DNA from: Hyparrhenia diplandra
Taxonomy: Eukaryota > Streptophyta > Magnoliopsida > Poales > Poaceae
Length of the DNA: 64,000 nt
Assembly: GCA_015847255.1 (NCBI GenBank)
Contig: JADLZK010008580.1
Coordinates: 1-64,000 of the forward strand
Direction: 5' to 3'
The translations under genes were made by a program, and so were the position numbers. The notes below the pieces were generated by a model that ran no database searches, was not told the DNA's origin, and worked only from the letters and a program-made list of their open reading frames with translations. Shown piece by piece: positions 43,035-53,519 of the stretch (within the stretch, counting starts at the first letter, position 1; every line of letters begins with the position of its first letter).

Positions 43035-44129
43035 ATGGCCGACCAGAAAGCATGCGCTGCCTTAACCGCCCGGGAGTCCAAGTCCTTCAATTTCAGAGTA
43101 AACTACTCGACCACTAGACGTCTCCACGAGTGCGTCGACATTGACGTCCCCTTCCCTTCGGGTGCCGGCTTCAAGTGCGCCGCCAAGTACTGGCCGAGGT
43201 GGACCGAGACTCACATCAAGATATCCGTGGTGATCACATTCACTCGCACGGATGACCAGCAGCAGAGGCACAGGCTCCTGGCGGCGCATATTGATCTGCC
43301 GGCTAGGACCGGCCTGGCATCTCCTCCTGCATCGGTGAAACGAGAAACCACAGATTGCAATGTCAAACGAGAAGCCTGCACCACCACTGATTGCTGCAAG
43401 GAACACATCTCTTTGATCGCAAAGAGGGTCGACGTCGAGGCAAGGTGCGTCGTGGAGGACCACTTCACCGCGATTTGCACGGTGACTGTCTCCAAAGGCT
43501 GGCCGCCCTTGCCGTTGTTGACTCTTCCTAGGCTAGAGCTTGACATTCTCAAGACCTCCGATCTCACCGACGTCTCCTTCCAAGTCGACGGGGAGACATT
43601 CAGGGCGCACCGCCTCGTGCTCGCGGCGCGCTCTCCAGTGTTCAGGGCCGAGCTCTTCGGCCAAACCCAAACGGCTGAAGGCCAGCAGCAGCAGCAGCCG
43701 CAGCCGCCGCAGGCGAGCTCGCCGATCGCCGTCCGGCAGGTTCAGGACATGAAGGCATCCACCTTCAGATCCATGCTCCATTACATGTACCACGGCTTGC
43801 TACCTGCTCCAGATACGGACGCTGATTGCCGGGTGTTGGAGTTCCAGAATCTATACGTTGCTGCCGACAAGTACGGGCTGGACACCCTGAAGCAGACGTG
43901 CGAGGAGATACTATGCACTGGAGTCAACAAAGAGACGGTGCTGCCAAACTTTGTGTTCGCCGAAGAGCACGCGTGCCTGAAGCTCAAGTCCAGGTGCCTC
44001 GATTTCCTCGCGGTCGGCGAAAACTTCAAGGCGGTGGCGGTCACCAACGAGTACATCAACCTGATGAACAAGGAGCCGGCTTTACTTGACCATGTGCAGA
44101 ACCGGTTCAAGAGGCCACGACTATCGTGA
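43035..44129 (+). CDS. MATH-BTB domain protein 2 (Cullin-3 substrate adaptor family)
   Basis: This 364-residue intronless protein is a paralogue of the gene at 36,860. MATH covers ~17-156 (SFNFRVNY, KYWPRWTETHIKISVV, EDHFTAICTV). BTB covers ~176-290 (DLTDVSFQVDGETFRAHRLV, ARSPVFRAELF, YGLDTLKQTCEE), followed by a helical tail. Differences are informative: an extra Cys/Lys-rich insert in MATH (~100-130), a Gln/Pro run inside BTB (~217-227), and a basic C-terminus KRPRLS that could be a nuclear signal. The start at 43,035 (ATC ATG GCC) is preferred because it aligns with gene 1. The in-frame ATG at 42,918 adds 39 residues without a domain. The expected role is target recruitment to Cullin-3; the target is unknown. 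Confidence 0.88.
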   Translation: MADQKACAALTARESKSFNFRVNYSTTRRLHECVDIDVPFPSGAGFKCAAKYWPRWTETHIKISVVITFTRTDDQQQRHRLLAAHIDLPARTGLASPPASVKRETTDCNVKREACTTTDCCKEHISLIAKRVDVEARCVVEDHFTAICTVTVSKGWPPLPLLTLPRLELDILKTSDLTDVSFQVDGETFRAHRLVLAARSPVFRAELFGQTQTAEGQQQQQPQPPQASSPIAVRQVQDMKASTFRSMLHYMYHGLLPAPDTDADCRVLEFQNLYVAADKYGLDTLKQTCEEILCTGVNKETVLPNFVFAEEHACLKLKSRCLDFLAVGENFKAVAVTNEYINLMNKEPALLDHVQNRFKRPRLS

Positions 44130-45575
44130 GCAGAGCACCCAGATTTAGTTGTGGAGTTGTTGGGCGTGATCAGTTATATATATCGAGTTTTGGCGTCATC
44201 AGTTAGTTTGATTAGCAGCATAGAAAGTTCAAGTATTTTTATTTTCTAGATGGTTAGCAGTGTGCAGTAATCTTCTATAAACCTGGTGAAACAAAAGCAT
44301 TGTACGCTCCCCTCTCAATAGAGCACTGTAATGCATATGGCCGTCCGATCGATCTTTCTTTTTTTGCGTTTGTCTGAACTTCTGAGGTTGTCGTAATTTT
44401 TTTTTTTCCTACAAACAATAGTGAAACAAAACAACATATTAGCAGCAAGCTATCAATAGGGGAATGTTATTAGAAGGAGGATTCAGATGCTGCTTTGAAT
44501 ATGATCTGTTAGTACTTCAGCTTCAGTTCAGGGCTCCGGACCATGTGATTGACTCTGAATATGATCTATAAAGGGATTGCGCCATGGCAGGAGACTTTGA
44601 AGCAGAGCAATCCGTTCATCTGACGACAATATATAGGAGTGGCACGGCTGAAGTGGAGTACTGAGGGATGCACTCCCAGATTCTGTACTTACTGCCCAAA
44701 TGGAAGGAAATCATAGCCTTAGCTTGAACTACAAAATAATGTGCTGACTCACATCAAGATATCTGAATAATGTGCATGTTAATACTAAAGATTTGGGATA
44801 ATTCCATTATATATATGGACACCAACTTTTCTTATCTCGGGTCATAATTCAACAACAAAAATGTTCGACATCGACAACCATACATATTAACATGTCAGCG
44901 CCGTAGTTTGACTATGAAGTTTAAAACCTTCTTTTTCCAATCTGTACACAAGTATCAAAAATGCACCAAGACCCAGCATCTCCCCACCATCGACAACTGC
45001 CATGGAAGAACGAAAACTCCTTACTTGGCACGAAAACTCCTTACTTTCATAGTCTTGTTCTCCCTGTAAAAAATATGTCAGTATTTTAGCCTGTTTATAA
45101 ATGCATGAAAACTAAATGACATACTTGAATCATACTTGGTTGATACGAACATTTGTCACTTCACCTAGGCCACAAAGTGTTCTATCCCTGCGTGAAGGGC
45201 TACCAGCTAGTTTTTATAGTTTCTAGTGAGTTCTATAACAACACTAAGTCATAAATCATATTCCAGTCCGATTGAATTCTTCACAATTTTCTATTGCGCT
45301 GGAATCGTTCTGTGCCTGGAACAGCTCGTTCCGAAAGGACCGAATGTAGCTCTAGGGTTTTTTTTTTTTTTTTTTTCTCTACTAGGGAAATAGCTTCAAT
45401 GGGGGAAAGGAGAATGTGGATAGGAGATGATGAGGGGAGGGAGTACGAGTGCTCCACGATGCGGTTGCTGGTCCTTATGTGAGCATTTTTTGTAGGAAAA
45501 ATTTTAAGCTCTTGTTGAGAGTTTTTTGGACGGAGTTATTTCTTTTCCTATACTGTTCTCGACCAATATAAAAAA
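44130..45575. other. 3' flank of MATH-BTB gene 2 and intergenic DNA
   Basis: No second gene is seen. AT-rich with poly-T runs (about 44,396-44,408 and 45,358-45,376). Confidence 0.35.
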
Positions 45576-46327
45576 GAAAAAAGTCCACATTTACTCCCTC
45601 AACTATCATAGAAGTTCACTTTTTTTCCCTCAACTTCAGCCCCCGGACAAATCACCTCCCTCAACTTTTCAAACCATGCATTTTTTCCTCCCTCGGGCGG
45701 TCTTGAAGGCGGTTTTGCTCAGTAACTCCGGGTTTGCTACAGTTACCCCGGATTTGCTACAGTGTCCATTCCTTTCTTTTTTTTTAAAAAAAATTCGGTT
45801 GAATCTTTGAAAAATCATAATAAATCATAGAAAAATCATAAAATAAAAAATCTAGTTTCGTTGGACTCCACATGAGTAGATCTACACAGTGAATATATAA
45901 TATGATATGCTTTAGTACAAAGTTCTACACAGTGAATATATAATTAATTAAAAGAATTCATAGTCGCAAATTCTATAATTATTTTTTGAACTAAAGCATA
46001 TCATATTATATATTCACTGTGTGTAGATCTACTCATGTGAGTCCAACAAAACTTAATTTTTTATTTTATGATTTTTTTATGATTTTTCAAAAGATTCAAC
46101 CGAAATTTAAGAAACAAAGAAAAGACAAAGGAACGGACACTGAAGCAAACCCCCGGTTATACTGTAGCAAACCCCGAGTTACTGTTGTTAAAACCACCTT
46201 CTAAAACCACCCGAGGGAGGAAAAATGCATGGTTTGAAAAGTTGAGGGAGTTGATTTGTCAGTTTTGAAGTTGGGCGGCGAAGCGGAACTTTCGCGATAG
46301 TTGGAGGAGGGAATGTGGACTTTTTCC
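45576..46327. mobile_element. Long foldback element (near-complete inverted repeat, 752 bp)
   Basis: The left arm starts GAAAAAAGTCCACATTTACT and the right arm ends GAATGTGGACTTTTTCC, its inverse. Pairing continues through CCCTCAACTTTTCAAACCAT / ATGGTTTGAAAAGTTGAGGG, CTCCACATGAGTAGATCTAC and AGTGAATATATAATATGATA. Only a loop of about 50-70 bp around 45,930-45,985 is unpaired. The transcript would form a hairpin with ~330-bp arms. It resembles grass long-TIR MITEs, some of which feed small-RNA pathways. Non-coding. Confidence 0.8.
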
Positions 46328-46865
46328 ATATAAAAATGTTTCAACGGTGAAAACTCTTGCGGACTGAGTTTCAGCTCGAACGACAGCCCGTTTTTTTTTT
46401 TTTTTTTTGGCCCGGTATCAAGCCTGCTACAAAGGCTAAAAGGCCAAAATGTTTACAGCCCAACATAACTCCTAACCCTAAGCCATTCCCATGTCCATCG
46501 GTCCTTTCCCAGCAGCGCCGCAAGAAAAACGAAAAGCAGCGCCGCAATTCTTCCCTCGATCTCGCTGAAACATGGACCTTCCCCTGCTGAAACATGGAAG
46601 CGGGCCTCGGGCTGGGCACTTACTAGGGCGCTTGTGGACTCAGTTTCCCAAACCTAACACCTGTAGGCTCAGCCCATATCCTTGCGTGGCCCACTTCCCT
46701 TGCTCCTCCTCCCTCTGCATCGCTGCGGCAGCGGCGCGTCGCGTTCCCAAATCGGCAATTCCCAAATCGCTTCCTCCACCAAAAAACGCGAGCTCAGCGG
46801 CGGCGCCCCCACCTCTAACCCTCCCCTGAACCCTACCCCCTCCTCGCCGGTCGCCACCCCACGAA
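46328..46865 (+). promoter_or_regulatory. NFS1 promoter/5' UTR region with site-II-like motifs
   Basis: AGCCCAT at 46,671-46,677 and TGGCCCAC at 46,687-46,694 are reverse complements of TGGGCT/TGGGCC, the 'site II' elements that bind TCP factors in many plant housekeeping and mitochondrial genes. No TATA box is seen, which fits that class. The 5' UTR immediately before the start is C-rich (CCCTACCCCCTCCTCGCC). Confidence 0.4.
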
Positions 46866-48227
46866 ATGGCCCTCTCCCGCCGCCTCCTCCCGCTCTTCCT
46901 CCGCCGCGGGGCCCCCCGCCCCGTCCCAGCCCGCGCGCTCTCCACGGCCGCCGCCCCCGCGGCGGCGTCCTCGGAGGAGGACGAGGAGTCCATCACCGTC
47001 AAGGGCGTGCGCATCTCGGGCCGCCCTCTCTACATGGACATGCAGGCGACGACCCCCGTCGACCCGCGCGTCCTCGACGCCATGCTCCCCTTCTACCTCT
47101 CCCGCTACGGGAACCCTCACTCCCGCACCCACCTCTACGGCTGGGAGTCGGACGCCGCCGTCGAGGACGCGCGCGCCCGCGTCGCCTCCCTCGTCGGCGC
47201 CGACCCGCGCGAGATCTTCTTCACCTCGGGCGCCACCGAGTGCAACAACATCGCCGTCAAGGGCGTCATGCGCTTCTACCGCGAGCGCCGCCGACACGTC
47301 ATCACCACGCAGACCGAGCACAAGTGCGTCCTCGACTCGTGCAGGTACCTGCAGCAGGAGGGCTTCGACGTCACCTACCTCCCCGTGCAAAAGGACGGGC
47401 TCGTCGACCTCGCGCAGCTCCAGGACGCCATCCGCCCGGACACCGGCCTCGTGTCCGTCATGGCCGTCAACAACGAGATCGGCGTCGTCCAGCCGCTCGA
47501 GGAGATTGGCCGCATCTGCAAGGAGAAAGGCGTCCCGTTCCACACTGACGCTGCGCAGGCGCTCGGGAAGATCCCGATTGATGTCAACAGGATGGGGATT
47601 GGGCTCATGTCCCTGTCCGCGCACAAGATTTATGGGCCCAAGGGCGTGGGAGCCCTCTACCTTCGCCGCCGCCCACGCATCAGGGTGGAGCCTCAGATGA
47701 GCGGTGGTGGGCAGGAGCGTGGCATCCGCAGTGGGACTGTGCCCACGCCTCTTGTTGTTGGATTTGGGGCTGCCTGTGAGATTGCTGCTCAAGAGATGGA
47801 TTATGACCACAGGCGTGTCAGTGCTCTGCAGCAGAGGCTGCTTGATGGAATACGATCGCAGATCGATGATGTTGTCATCAATGGAAGCATGGAGCACCGT
47901 TACCCAGGCAACCTCAATTTGTCTTTTGCGTATGTCGAAGGGGAGAGCTTACTGATGGGTCTGAAGGAGGTGGCTGTGTCAAGCGGTAGTGCCTGCACTA
48001 GTGCCAGCTTGGAGCCCTCGTATGTGCTGCGGGCACTTGGGGTGGAGGAGGATATGGCGCACACTTCTATTCGTTTTGGCATCGGTCGCTTTACCACTGA
48101 GGAAGAGGTGGACAGAGCAGTTGAGCTTACTGTGCATCAGGTGAAGAAGCTCCGTGACATGAGCCCACTCTATGAGCTGGCCAAGGAAGGCATTGACCTC
48201 AAGAGCATCGAGTGGTCACAACACTGA
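46866..48227 (+). CDS. NFS1: Cysteine desulfurase, mitochondrial (NFS1/IscS type)
   Basis: This 453-residue intronless protein is a PLP enzyme that takes sulfur from cysteine, releasing alanine, and passes a persulfide to the ISCU scaffold for Fe-S cluster assembly. Residues 1-~30 are Arg/Ala/Pro-rich without acidic residues and look like a mitochondrial presequence. The core opens YMDMQATTPVDPRV (56-69). SGATECNNIAVKG (121-133), TEHK (150-153) and HTDAAQALGK (226-235) contact PLP. Lys254 in SAHKIYGPKG is the Schiff-base lysine. Cys377 in SSGSACTS is the persulfide cysteine. The C-terminus IEWSQH is the conserved tail of the mitochondrial/IscS class and separates it from plastid NFS2. The only in-frame upstream choice is this ATG. 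It reads intact. Confidence 0.96.
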   Translation: MALSRRLLPLFLRRGAPRPVPARALSTAAAPAAASSEEDEESITVKGVRISGRPLYMDMQATTPVDPRVLDAMLPFYLSRYGNPHSRTHLYGWESDAAVEDARARVASLVGADPREIFFTSGATECNNIAVKGVMRFYRERRRHVITTQTEHKCVLDSCRYLQQEGFDVTYLPVQKDGLVDLAQLQDAIRPDTGLVSVMAVNNEIGVVQPLEEIGRICKEKGVPFHTDAAQALGKIPIDVNRMGIGLMSLSAHKIYGPKGVGALYLRRRPRIRVEPQMSGGGQERGIRSGTVPTPLVVGFGAACEIAAQEMDYDHRRVSALQQRLLDGIRSQIDDVVINGSMEHRYPGNLNLSFAYVEGESLLMGLKEVAVSSGSACTSASLEPSYVLRALGVEEDMAHTSIRFGIGRFTTEEEVDRAVELTVHQVKKLRDMSPLYELAKEGIDLKSIEWSQH

Positions 48228-48260
48228 GGCAGCTTCCATGGCAAACGGTCACTCGAAAGT

Positions 48261-48450
48261 GTACACGGATCGCATACATAGGTATATGGCTCTTAGCTGC
48301 ATGCCCTTTGTTATATCCTGTTTTCTTTCAAAAAGGATGATGCCATGGTGCCTGTGTACATGGATTGCATACATAGGAATATGGTTCTTAGCTGCTTGCT
48401 GTTTGTTATAGCCTGTTTTCTTTCAAAAGGGATGATGCCATGGTGCTTTG
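48261..48450 (+). repeat. 95-bp tandem duplication in the NFS1 3' UTR
   Basis: GTACACGGATCGCATACATA at 48,261 recurs as GTACATGGATTGCATACATA at 48,356. The whole unit, through CCTGTTTTCTTTCAAAA and GGATGATGCCATGGTGC, is repeated with about ten mismatches. It lies 34 bp past the stop codon, so it is probably transcribed. Confidence 0.8.
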
Positions 48451-50652
48451 TTTACTATCACTTGATAAAATAACCGTGCACTTCTTCAGCATATCTGATG
48501 ATCTCGTGATTTATTCTGAGCTTACATTTGTGAATCTGATATTTTCTCATGATGTTAAAATTAACTGCTGATCAATTTGGAGAAGTGTAACCTAGTAAGA
48601 TCTTGTTCTGTCCCATTAAATGCAATATTTAGAACAAAAATAAATCAGATCCTCTAGACCGTGCATCTAAGACCCTTGCTGCTGGTTATACCGATATGTT
48701 TGTTATTAATATGGTTCAACAAGTGCCTGTGCACTTCCAGAAATATGGCATGTACTGTCTTGCTTTTTAGGATATCAACACAAAAATGCTGAGCCCTGGT
48801 TAACAAGATTCCATTTTCAATGCCTTTGAGATTGTTTATTTCGGGCTGCGCTCTAGGGATTTTTTGGTATTAATTCAAATTAGTACCAACTTGCTCTCTC
48901 TGATGAAAACTATACTTCACTTTTAGCTTTATCCTAAGTCAAACTTCACTAAGTCTGACTAGTTTTTTCTAACAATGTATTAACATGTACAGGTTTAAAT
49001 AAATGCAGTATCAAAAAATAAATGCAGTATCAATACACTTTAGGGCTTGTTTGGATACCTTAATCCATGTGTGTCGGACTGGTCTGATATGGAATTTAAT
49101 TGGAGAACTTAATGAAACTAGGTTCATATGTAAATGTTGGTGCAGTTTCTACTCCATCTGTTTCAAACTGTAAATAGTTTTAGCTTTGTCACAAGTCAAG
49201 CTTGTCTAACTAGTTTACAGAAAAAATTATTAACATATACATTTCGTGGTGTATCAAATAAAAATCAATATATTTTCGTGTTTGTGTTTGGGGGTTAAAA
49301 CCCTTTTTTTTTTTGTATTTTTGACTGGGTATTTCGCCCTTTTTTTCTTCCTCTTAATATATTGATACGCAGCCCTCCTGCGTGTTTGAGAAAAAAACAT
49401 CAATATATTTCATGGTGTATCTAATCTAATCTAATGAATCTAATTTGATGTTGTAACTATAAACATGATCAAATCTATATCCAATTCAGGACCTTTTTTA
49501 TTCCAAATAGAATTTGGAGTCCAAGTGTGCCTAACATGATGAGCTATGATATGATGAACTAAAATGTCAAGATCTAGTCCTGTGACCTGATTTGGCTATT
49601 CTTTTGCTTCACACAGAAACTGCAGTGTTGAAATTGTTCCTGCTGATATCAGTCAACTTGTTTACTACTGGGTTAAACATTGTCATATGTTATATTTGGC
49701 CATTGCTTTCACGGGAGCGGGATTAGGAATAACGAATAATAATAGCCTGCTGTTTTAATTATTTGCTGCCCCTGATTGATCTTTTGACTGTCATCAGTGC
49801 CCTGATCTGAATACAAGTAGCAATGAATTATTCCTTCATCCACATATACTAAATACTTAAAACCCTACATACTCATCCATTCTATACCTACCAGTGTCCT
49901 AATCTAAGTACTTGTAGCAATGAATTGCATACCTTCATCTGCATACACTATATTAGTTTTCTTTAACCCCATATCCTATCCGAGTCTATACCTATCAGTG
50001 AGAGTTTTGAGCATGACAATGTGTGGTATTTAACTGAACATCTGTTCTGATCATAGTTTCTGCTGTAGCAGTGTTCTTAAGGCAGTGAGGTGAGGTGTGG
50101 TCTCAGGGTGGTGAAGTGAGGTGTGGACCCCCCTACAACACCTAGCCAATGCCTAGGCACCTGCAAGGTGAGGTGATGCCATACCAGTCTAGCAAAGTAG
50201 CAACAGTAAACTAACAACAGAGAAGGATGAAAGAAAATGGGAGAAAACGGGAATGAGAATGGGATCCCTCTCCTCCCATAGTTAATTAAGCAGTCTATAA
50301 CATCAGGTGCTCTTAATTCCCTCTATGCCAGCCATCAGCCTCTCCTCCCGATTGCTTCCTTGCCTCTCAAGTGGAATTATCTCCGCTCCTCCCCATCATA
50401 TTAGCCGTAGTTGCCACTCCCTTTCCAAATCAGACTGCTGCTGCTGAACAGGCAGATGTTTGCAACGGCCCACCAGTGTCAGAGCTGCCAGGGATGTTAG
50501 GCTTCTGCTGCTTGTCCTCCTGTTCCCATCCTGTTCTTCTCTTGCTCTTGTTCCCCTTCTTCCTCCCCTCTTTGTTGACGTAGATGCCCAGGACTGCGTG
50601 GACACCTTGTCACAGGTGGCACCATATATCACTGACCTGCACTATTTTCTCT
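48451..50652. other. Intergenic, repeat-rich, no supported gene
   Basis: Fragments of grass MITEs are visible: TACTCCATCTGTTTCAAACTG near 49,150 is a degraded Stowaway-type end, and GGGCTTGTTTGGATACC near 49,042 another MITE end. GTGAGGTGAGGTGTGG repeats lie at 50,086-50,127. Frames near 50,371-50,657 are short and unrecognised. Confidence 0.35.
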
Positions 50653-52271
50653 GTTGAAATGGTTGCTATTGATCAATTTGATGAACTGTACCTATTACAG
50701 TATTGTTCTGTGGTACAGATGAAAATATTCCAAAATGAAAATAAGAATTTAAAACAAGATGAAATTGAAATGTGGTAGGTAATGCATACTATGCTTGATC
50801 TAAGAGGCGTTTGTGCTGACAAATATTTGGGGATTGCTCTAGGAAATTTTCTGGGATTCTTCTGGATTTTGCACACCCACAATACAATCAGGTTGCAATT
50901 GTTTTTTATGGGACTTTTAAGGGTATGTGAAAAACGTCAAACATCTGTGTCCAAGTAACTATGAAGTATGGATTCATGAATGGTGATGGGCTAAAATGGC
51001 AATATGAATGTGACCAGATATAGCCAGTGCTTTCTTCTCAATGAAATCACATTGTTGAAAATATAGCATGGCTGATGTCCTTCGTGGTATATTTGCGAAT
51101 TTTGATGTTGTCTTTGCATCTTTGCTCATCACTTGTATCATTTTTTTTCTCCCTCATACTTTGCATGTGCTTGATCTTTAACCCTGTAGGATAACATTGT
51201 TTAGAAGCCATTCTCCATTAGTTCATGATTAGTTTTAGCCTGGCTTCTATTAATCTAATTTGTTAGTATTTACAACATCTGATCACTAAATTACTGATTC
51301 TGGAAACCAACAAAGGATGTTTCAAAACACAACTTTGTGTTTTTGCTTATTTATTTCTTTCTAAAACTATGATATTATTGGATGAGTTTATGAAAATTCT
51401 CCACACCATTTTCACATATCCAATCGAACTATTTACCAATTACCTTAAGGAGTTCTCAGGATACACCATTAGTTGTAACCCATGATATCCAATATTTTTT
51501 TATCATCACTTACTTCTCTGGGTAGTGGGTGCCTCTCCTGGGATCTGCTTCTTATTCTCCTGAGATTCTGATGAAGTATTTTAATTTTTAGCTATATTTT
51601 CATGCCATATAAATTATAATCTACAACATAAGGCGAAGAAAGATACCATAAGTATCTCAAAACACCACCATAATAATGACTGGGTTCACTATTAGTGAAT
51701 CTCGCTTTTGTCAGTTGCTCTAGTCATTTATGCAGATCAGCTTGCACTTGTAGCACCATTGTGGTTATTTTTCAACATTTTGTAGTTCCGGGAGTAATCA
51801 CAACTCTAACTTGGTCCCTCTTGTTGGAACTTTTCCAGGCTTATGTCTGGTGCTGGTGAAGGCATGTGCTCCTCCTACCTCTGATAGGATTATCACACTT
51901 TTTTAGCGCTCACATGGGGGCCGAGTGTATTCAAGAGGGTTAAATATGCTTGCTTTCTAAGGCAGAGTATCTTGACCTCAAAATAAGGATATTCAGATAC
52001 TTAGTACTTAGTAATGTATCGTCTGATATACAGTTTGAAGTAGTAGCGAAGTGGTGACAATGATGTTAATATATTTTAGTGCTGATATAAATGTTGTTAT
52101 AAGCTCCAGTTGGTTAAATTCCTGCACGAATATTTATTCCTTTTGAATTCCTGGTTTTTTTATGTACAAATTAAATTTGTGTCCTTTGATTTTTGTATGG
52201 AGTTTTGCAGAGTTGTATGCTATTTGGTGTCTTTCATTGGTAAAATACAGTATACTGTATCTCTTAACTAA
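50653..52271 (+). repeat. 1.6-kb direct duplicate, copy 1
   Basis: It starts GTTGAAATGGTTGCTATTGA and ends TACTGTATCTCTTAACTAA. It is collinear with 57,220-58,834, with scattered substitutions and small indels, by eye about 95% alike. It has no ORF over ~75 codons, no TG...CA ends and no terminal inverted repeats. It is not an LTR pair by sequence, and reads as a segmental duplication or two insertions of an unrecognised element (a Helitron cannot be excluded). Confidence 0.9.
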
Positions 52272-52341
52272 GGAGTCAAGGGGTCGCTAGCCAAGTCATG
52301 AACAAGGTCGGTTCTGAGCCATGATCAGGTGTTCTAACTAT

Positions 52342-52596
52342 GGCCATGTTTGGTTGCCATGCAACCCAAAAAGTGCTACAAGATTCGCCACGTCAAATCT
52401 TTTAACGCATGCATGAAAGTATTAAAAAAGGTAAACAAAAAAAAACTAATTGCACGGTTTTGACCGAAAAGACGAGATAAATCTTGTGAGCGTAATTAGT
52501 CTATAATTGAACAACAATCATCAAATAAAAACGAAAAGTCTTTTACAAAGAGTCGCAACCCAAAATATTTTAGGTTGCATGGCAACTAAACATGCT
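52342..52596. mobile_element. Grass TIR MITE with CTAT target duplication
   Basis: The left end GGCCATGTTTGGTTGCCATG pairs with the right end GGTTGCATGGCAACTAAACA-TGCT. CTAT flanks both sides (52,338-52,341 and 52,597-52,600), so the duplication is 3-4 bp. The interior holds ACGCATGCATGAAAGTATTA and CTAATTGCACGG followed by GAGCGTAATTAGTC, hallmark words of an abundant panicoid grass MITE family. Superfamily unresolved (PIF/Harbinger is likely). Confidence 0.75.
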
Positions 52597-52627
52597 CTAT
52601 CAGGAAGGATGATTTTTTAAAAAAATT

Positions 52628-53132
52628 AAACCCTTTTTAAAAAAAAAAAAAAATTCAAATTTATCCTCGCTTTGAAAATAATTGTATCGTATCCCTTTTG
52701 GTCGCGTCGGGGGCCCGCGCGATATTTTTATTTTGTTGCGCCACATGCTAAGAATGGTGCCACGGTGGCGTGGAACACGGTAGGGCCCGCCACGCCGGGA
52801 TTATCCGCCCCGAGTAATAAAAAAATAAAGATAAACAAGGTCGCATGAACGAAATGCGAGTCCATGTGGCGAGCAGATGTAGTACACAGTCATACAGAAT
52901 ACTAAGTAGAAAGAAAAGAAAAATAGAGGAAAAATAATGGCACCAAAAACATGTTTACGATAATTTGCACTAAAAGTATTTGTGAGAATGTACACTAATG
53001 GTGAGCGGTTTTTATGGAGCCAGACATGCATTCTTGAAAATATCGCGCCGGTCCCTGACGCGACCAAAAGTATACCTAATGCAATTATTTTCAAAACGTG
53101 GATAAATTTTTTTTTTTTTTAGAAAAAGGGTT
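52628..53132. mobile_element. Foldback/long-TIR element, ~95-bp inverted repeats
   Basis: The left arm (AAACCCTTTTT, a poly-A run, TTTGAAAATAATTGTATC, TTTTGGTCGCGTC, CGCGCGATATTTTT) is the inverse of the right arm (AAAATATCGCGCCGG, GACGCGACCAAAAG, AATTATTTTCAAAACGTGG, poly-T, AAAAAGGGTT). The interior is non-coding with an extra short inverted repeat around GGGCCCGCC. It is probably a non-autonomous DNA transposon. Confidence 0.75.
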
Positions 53133-53519
53133 ACATTTTTTTTAAAAAAATCCCCTAGAAGGTGCCTGTATGGCCGTATGATTAACTCTGTCCATTCTAA
53201 ACGGTTGCTGCATCACTATATACCGGCTTGTAAAGGAAGTGCCTTCCTAGAATCTCTCAGTTCATCCTAAGCAGTTGCTGCATCACTGGAAAAACCTCCA
53301 TCAAGCTCTACGTCCTCTGGATCTCAATTGCCGGCATAAAACAACCAAGAGACTTCAGCCAGCATTTGTTTCATCACGTTCATAGTGTAGTAAATTACTC
53401 ATGTAATCCCGAAATCAAAGAGATTTGATGATTTGTAAATTATTTATTACACGAATGAGAACCAGCAATTTTTCCTCAACAAAACCTAAATAAATGTCAC
53501 ATGTTAATCAATTAATCAA
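53133..53519. other. 3' flank of the UGT gene
   Basis: Probable 3' UTR and intergenic DNA downstream of the - strand UGT. AGCAGTTGCTGCATCACT / ACGGTTGCTGCATCACT repeats at about 53,201 and 53,270. No gene. Confidence 0.3.

Noticed and set aside
46833..47897. 354-codon open frame on the - strand across NFS1 (and a 288-codon + frame at 46,682-47,548)
   Set aside because: Both are shadows of the GC-rich NFS1 codons: Arg/Pro/Ala- or Val/Asp/Glu-rich with no domain, while the true frame matches NFS1 from end to end.
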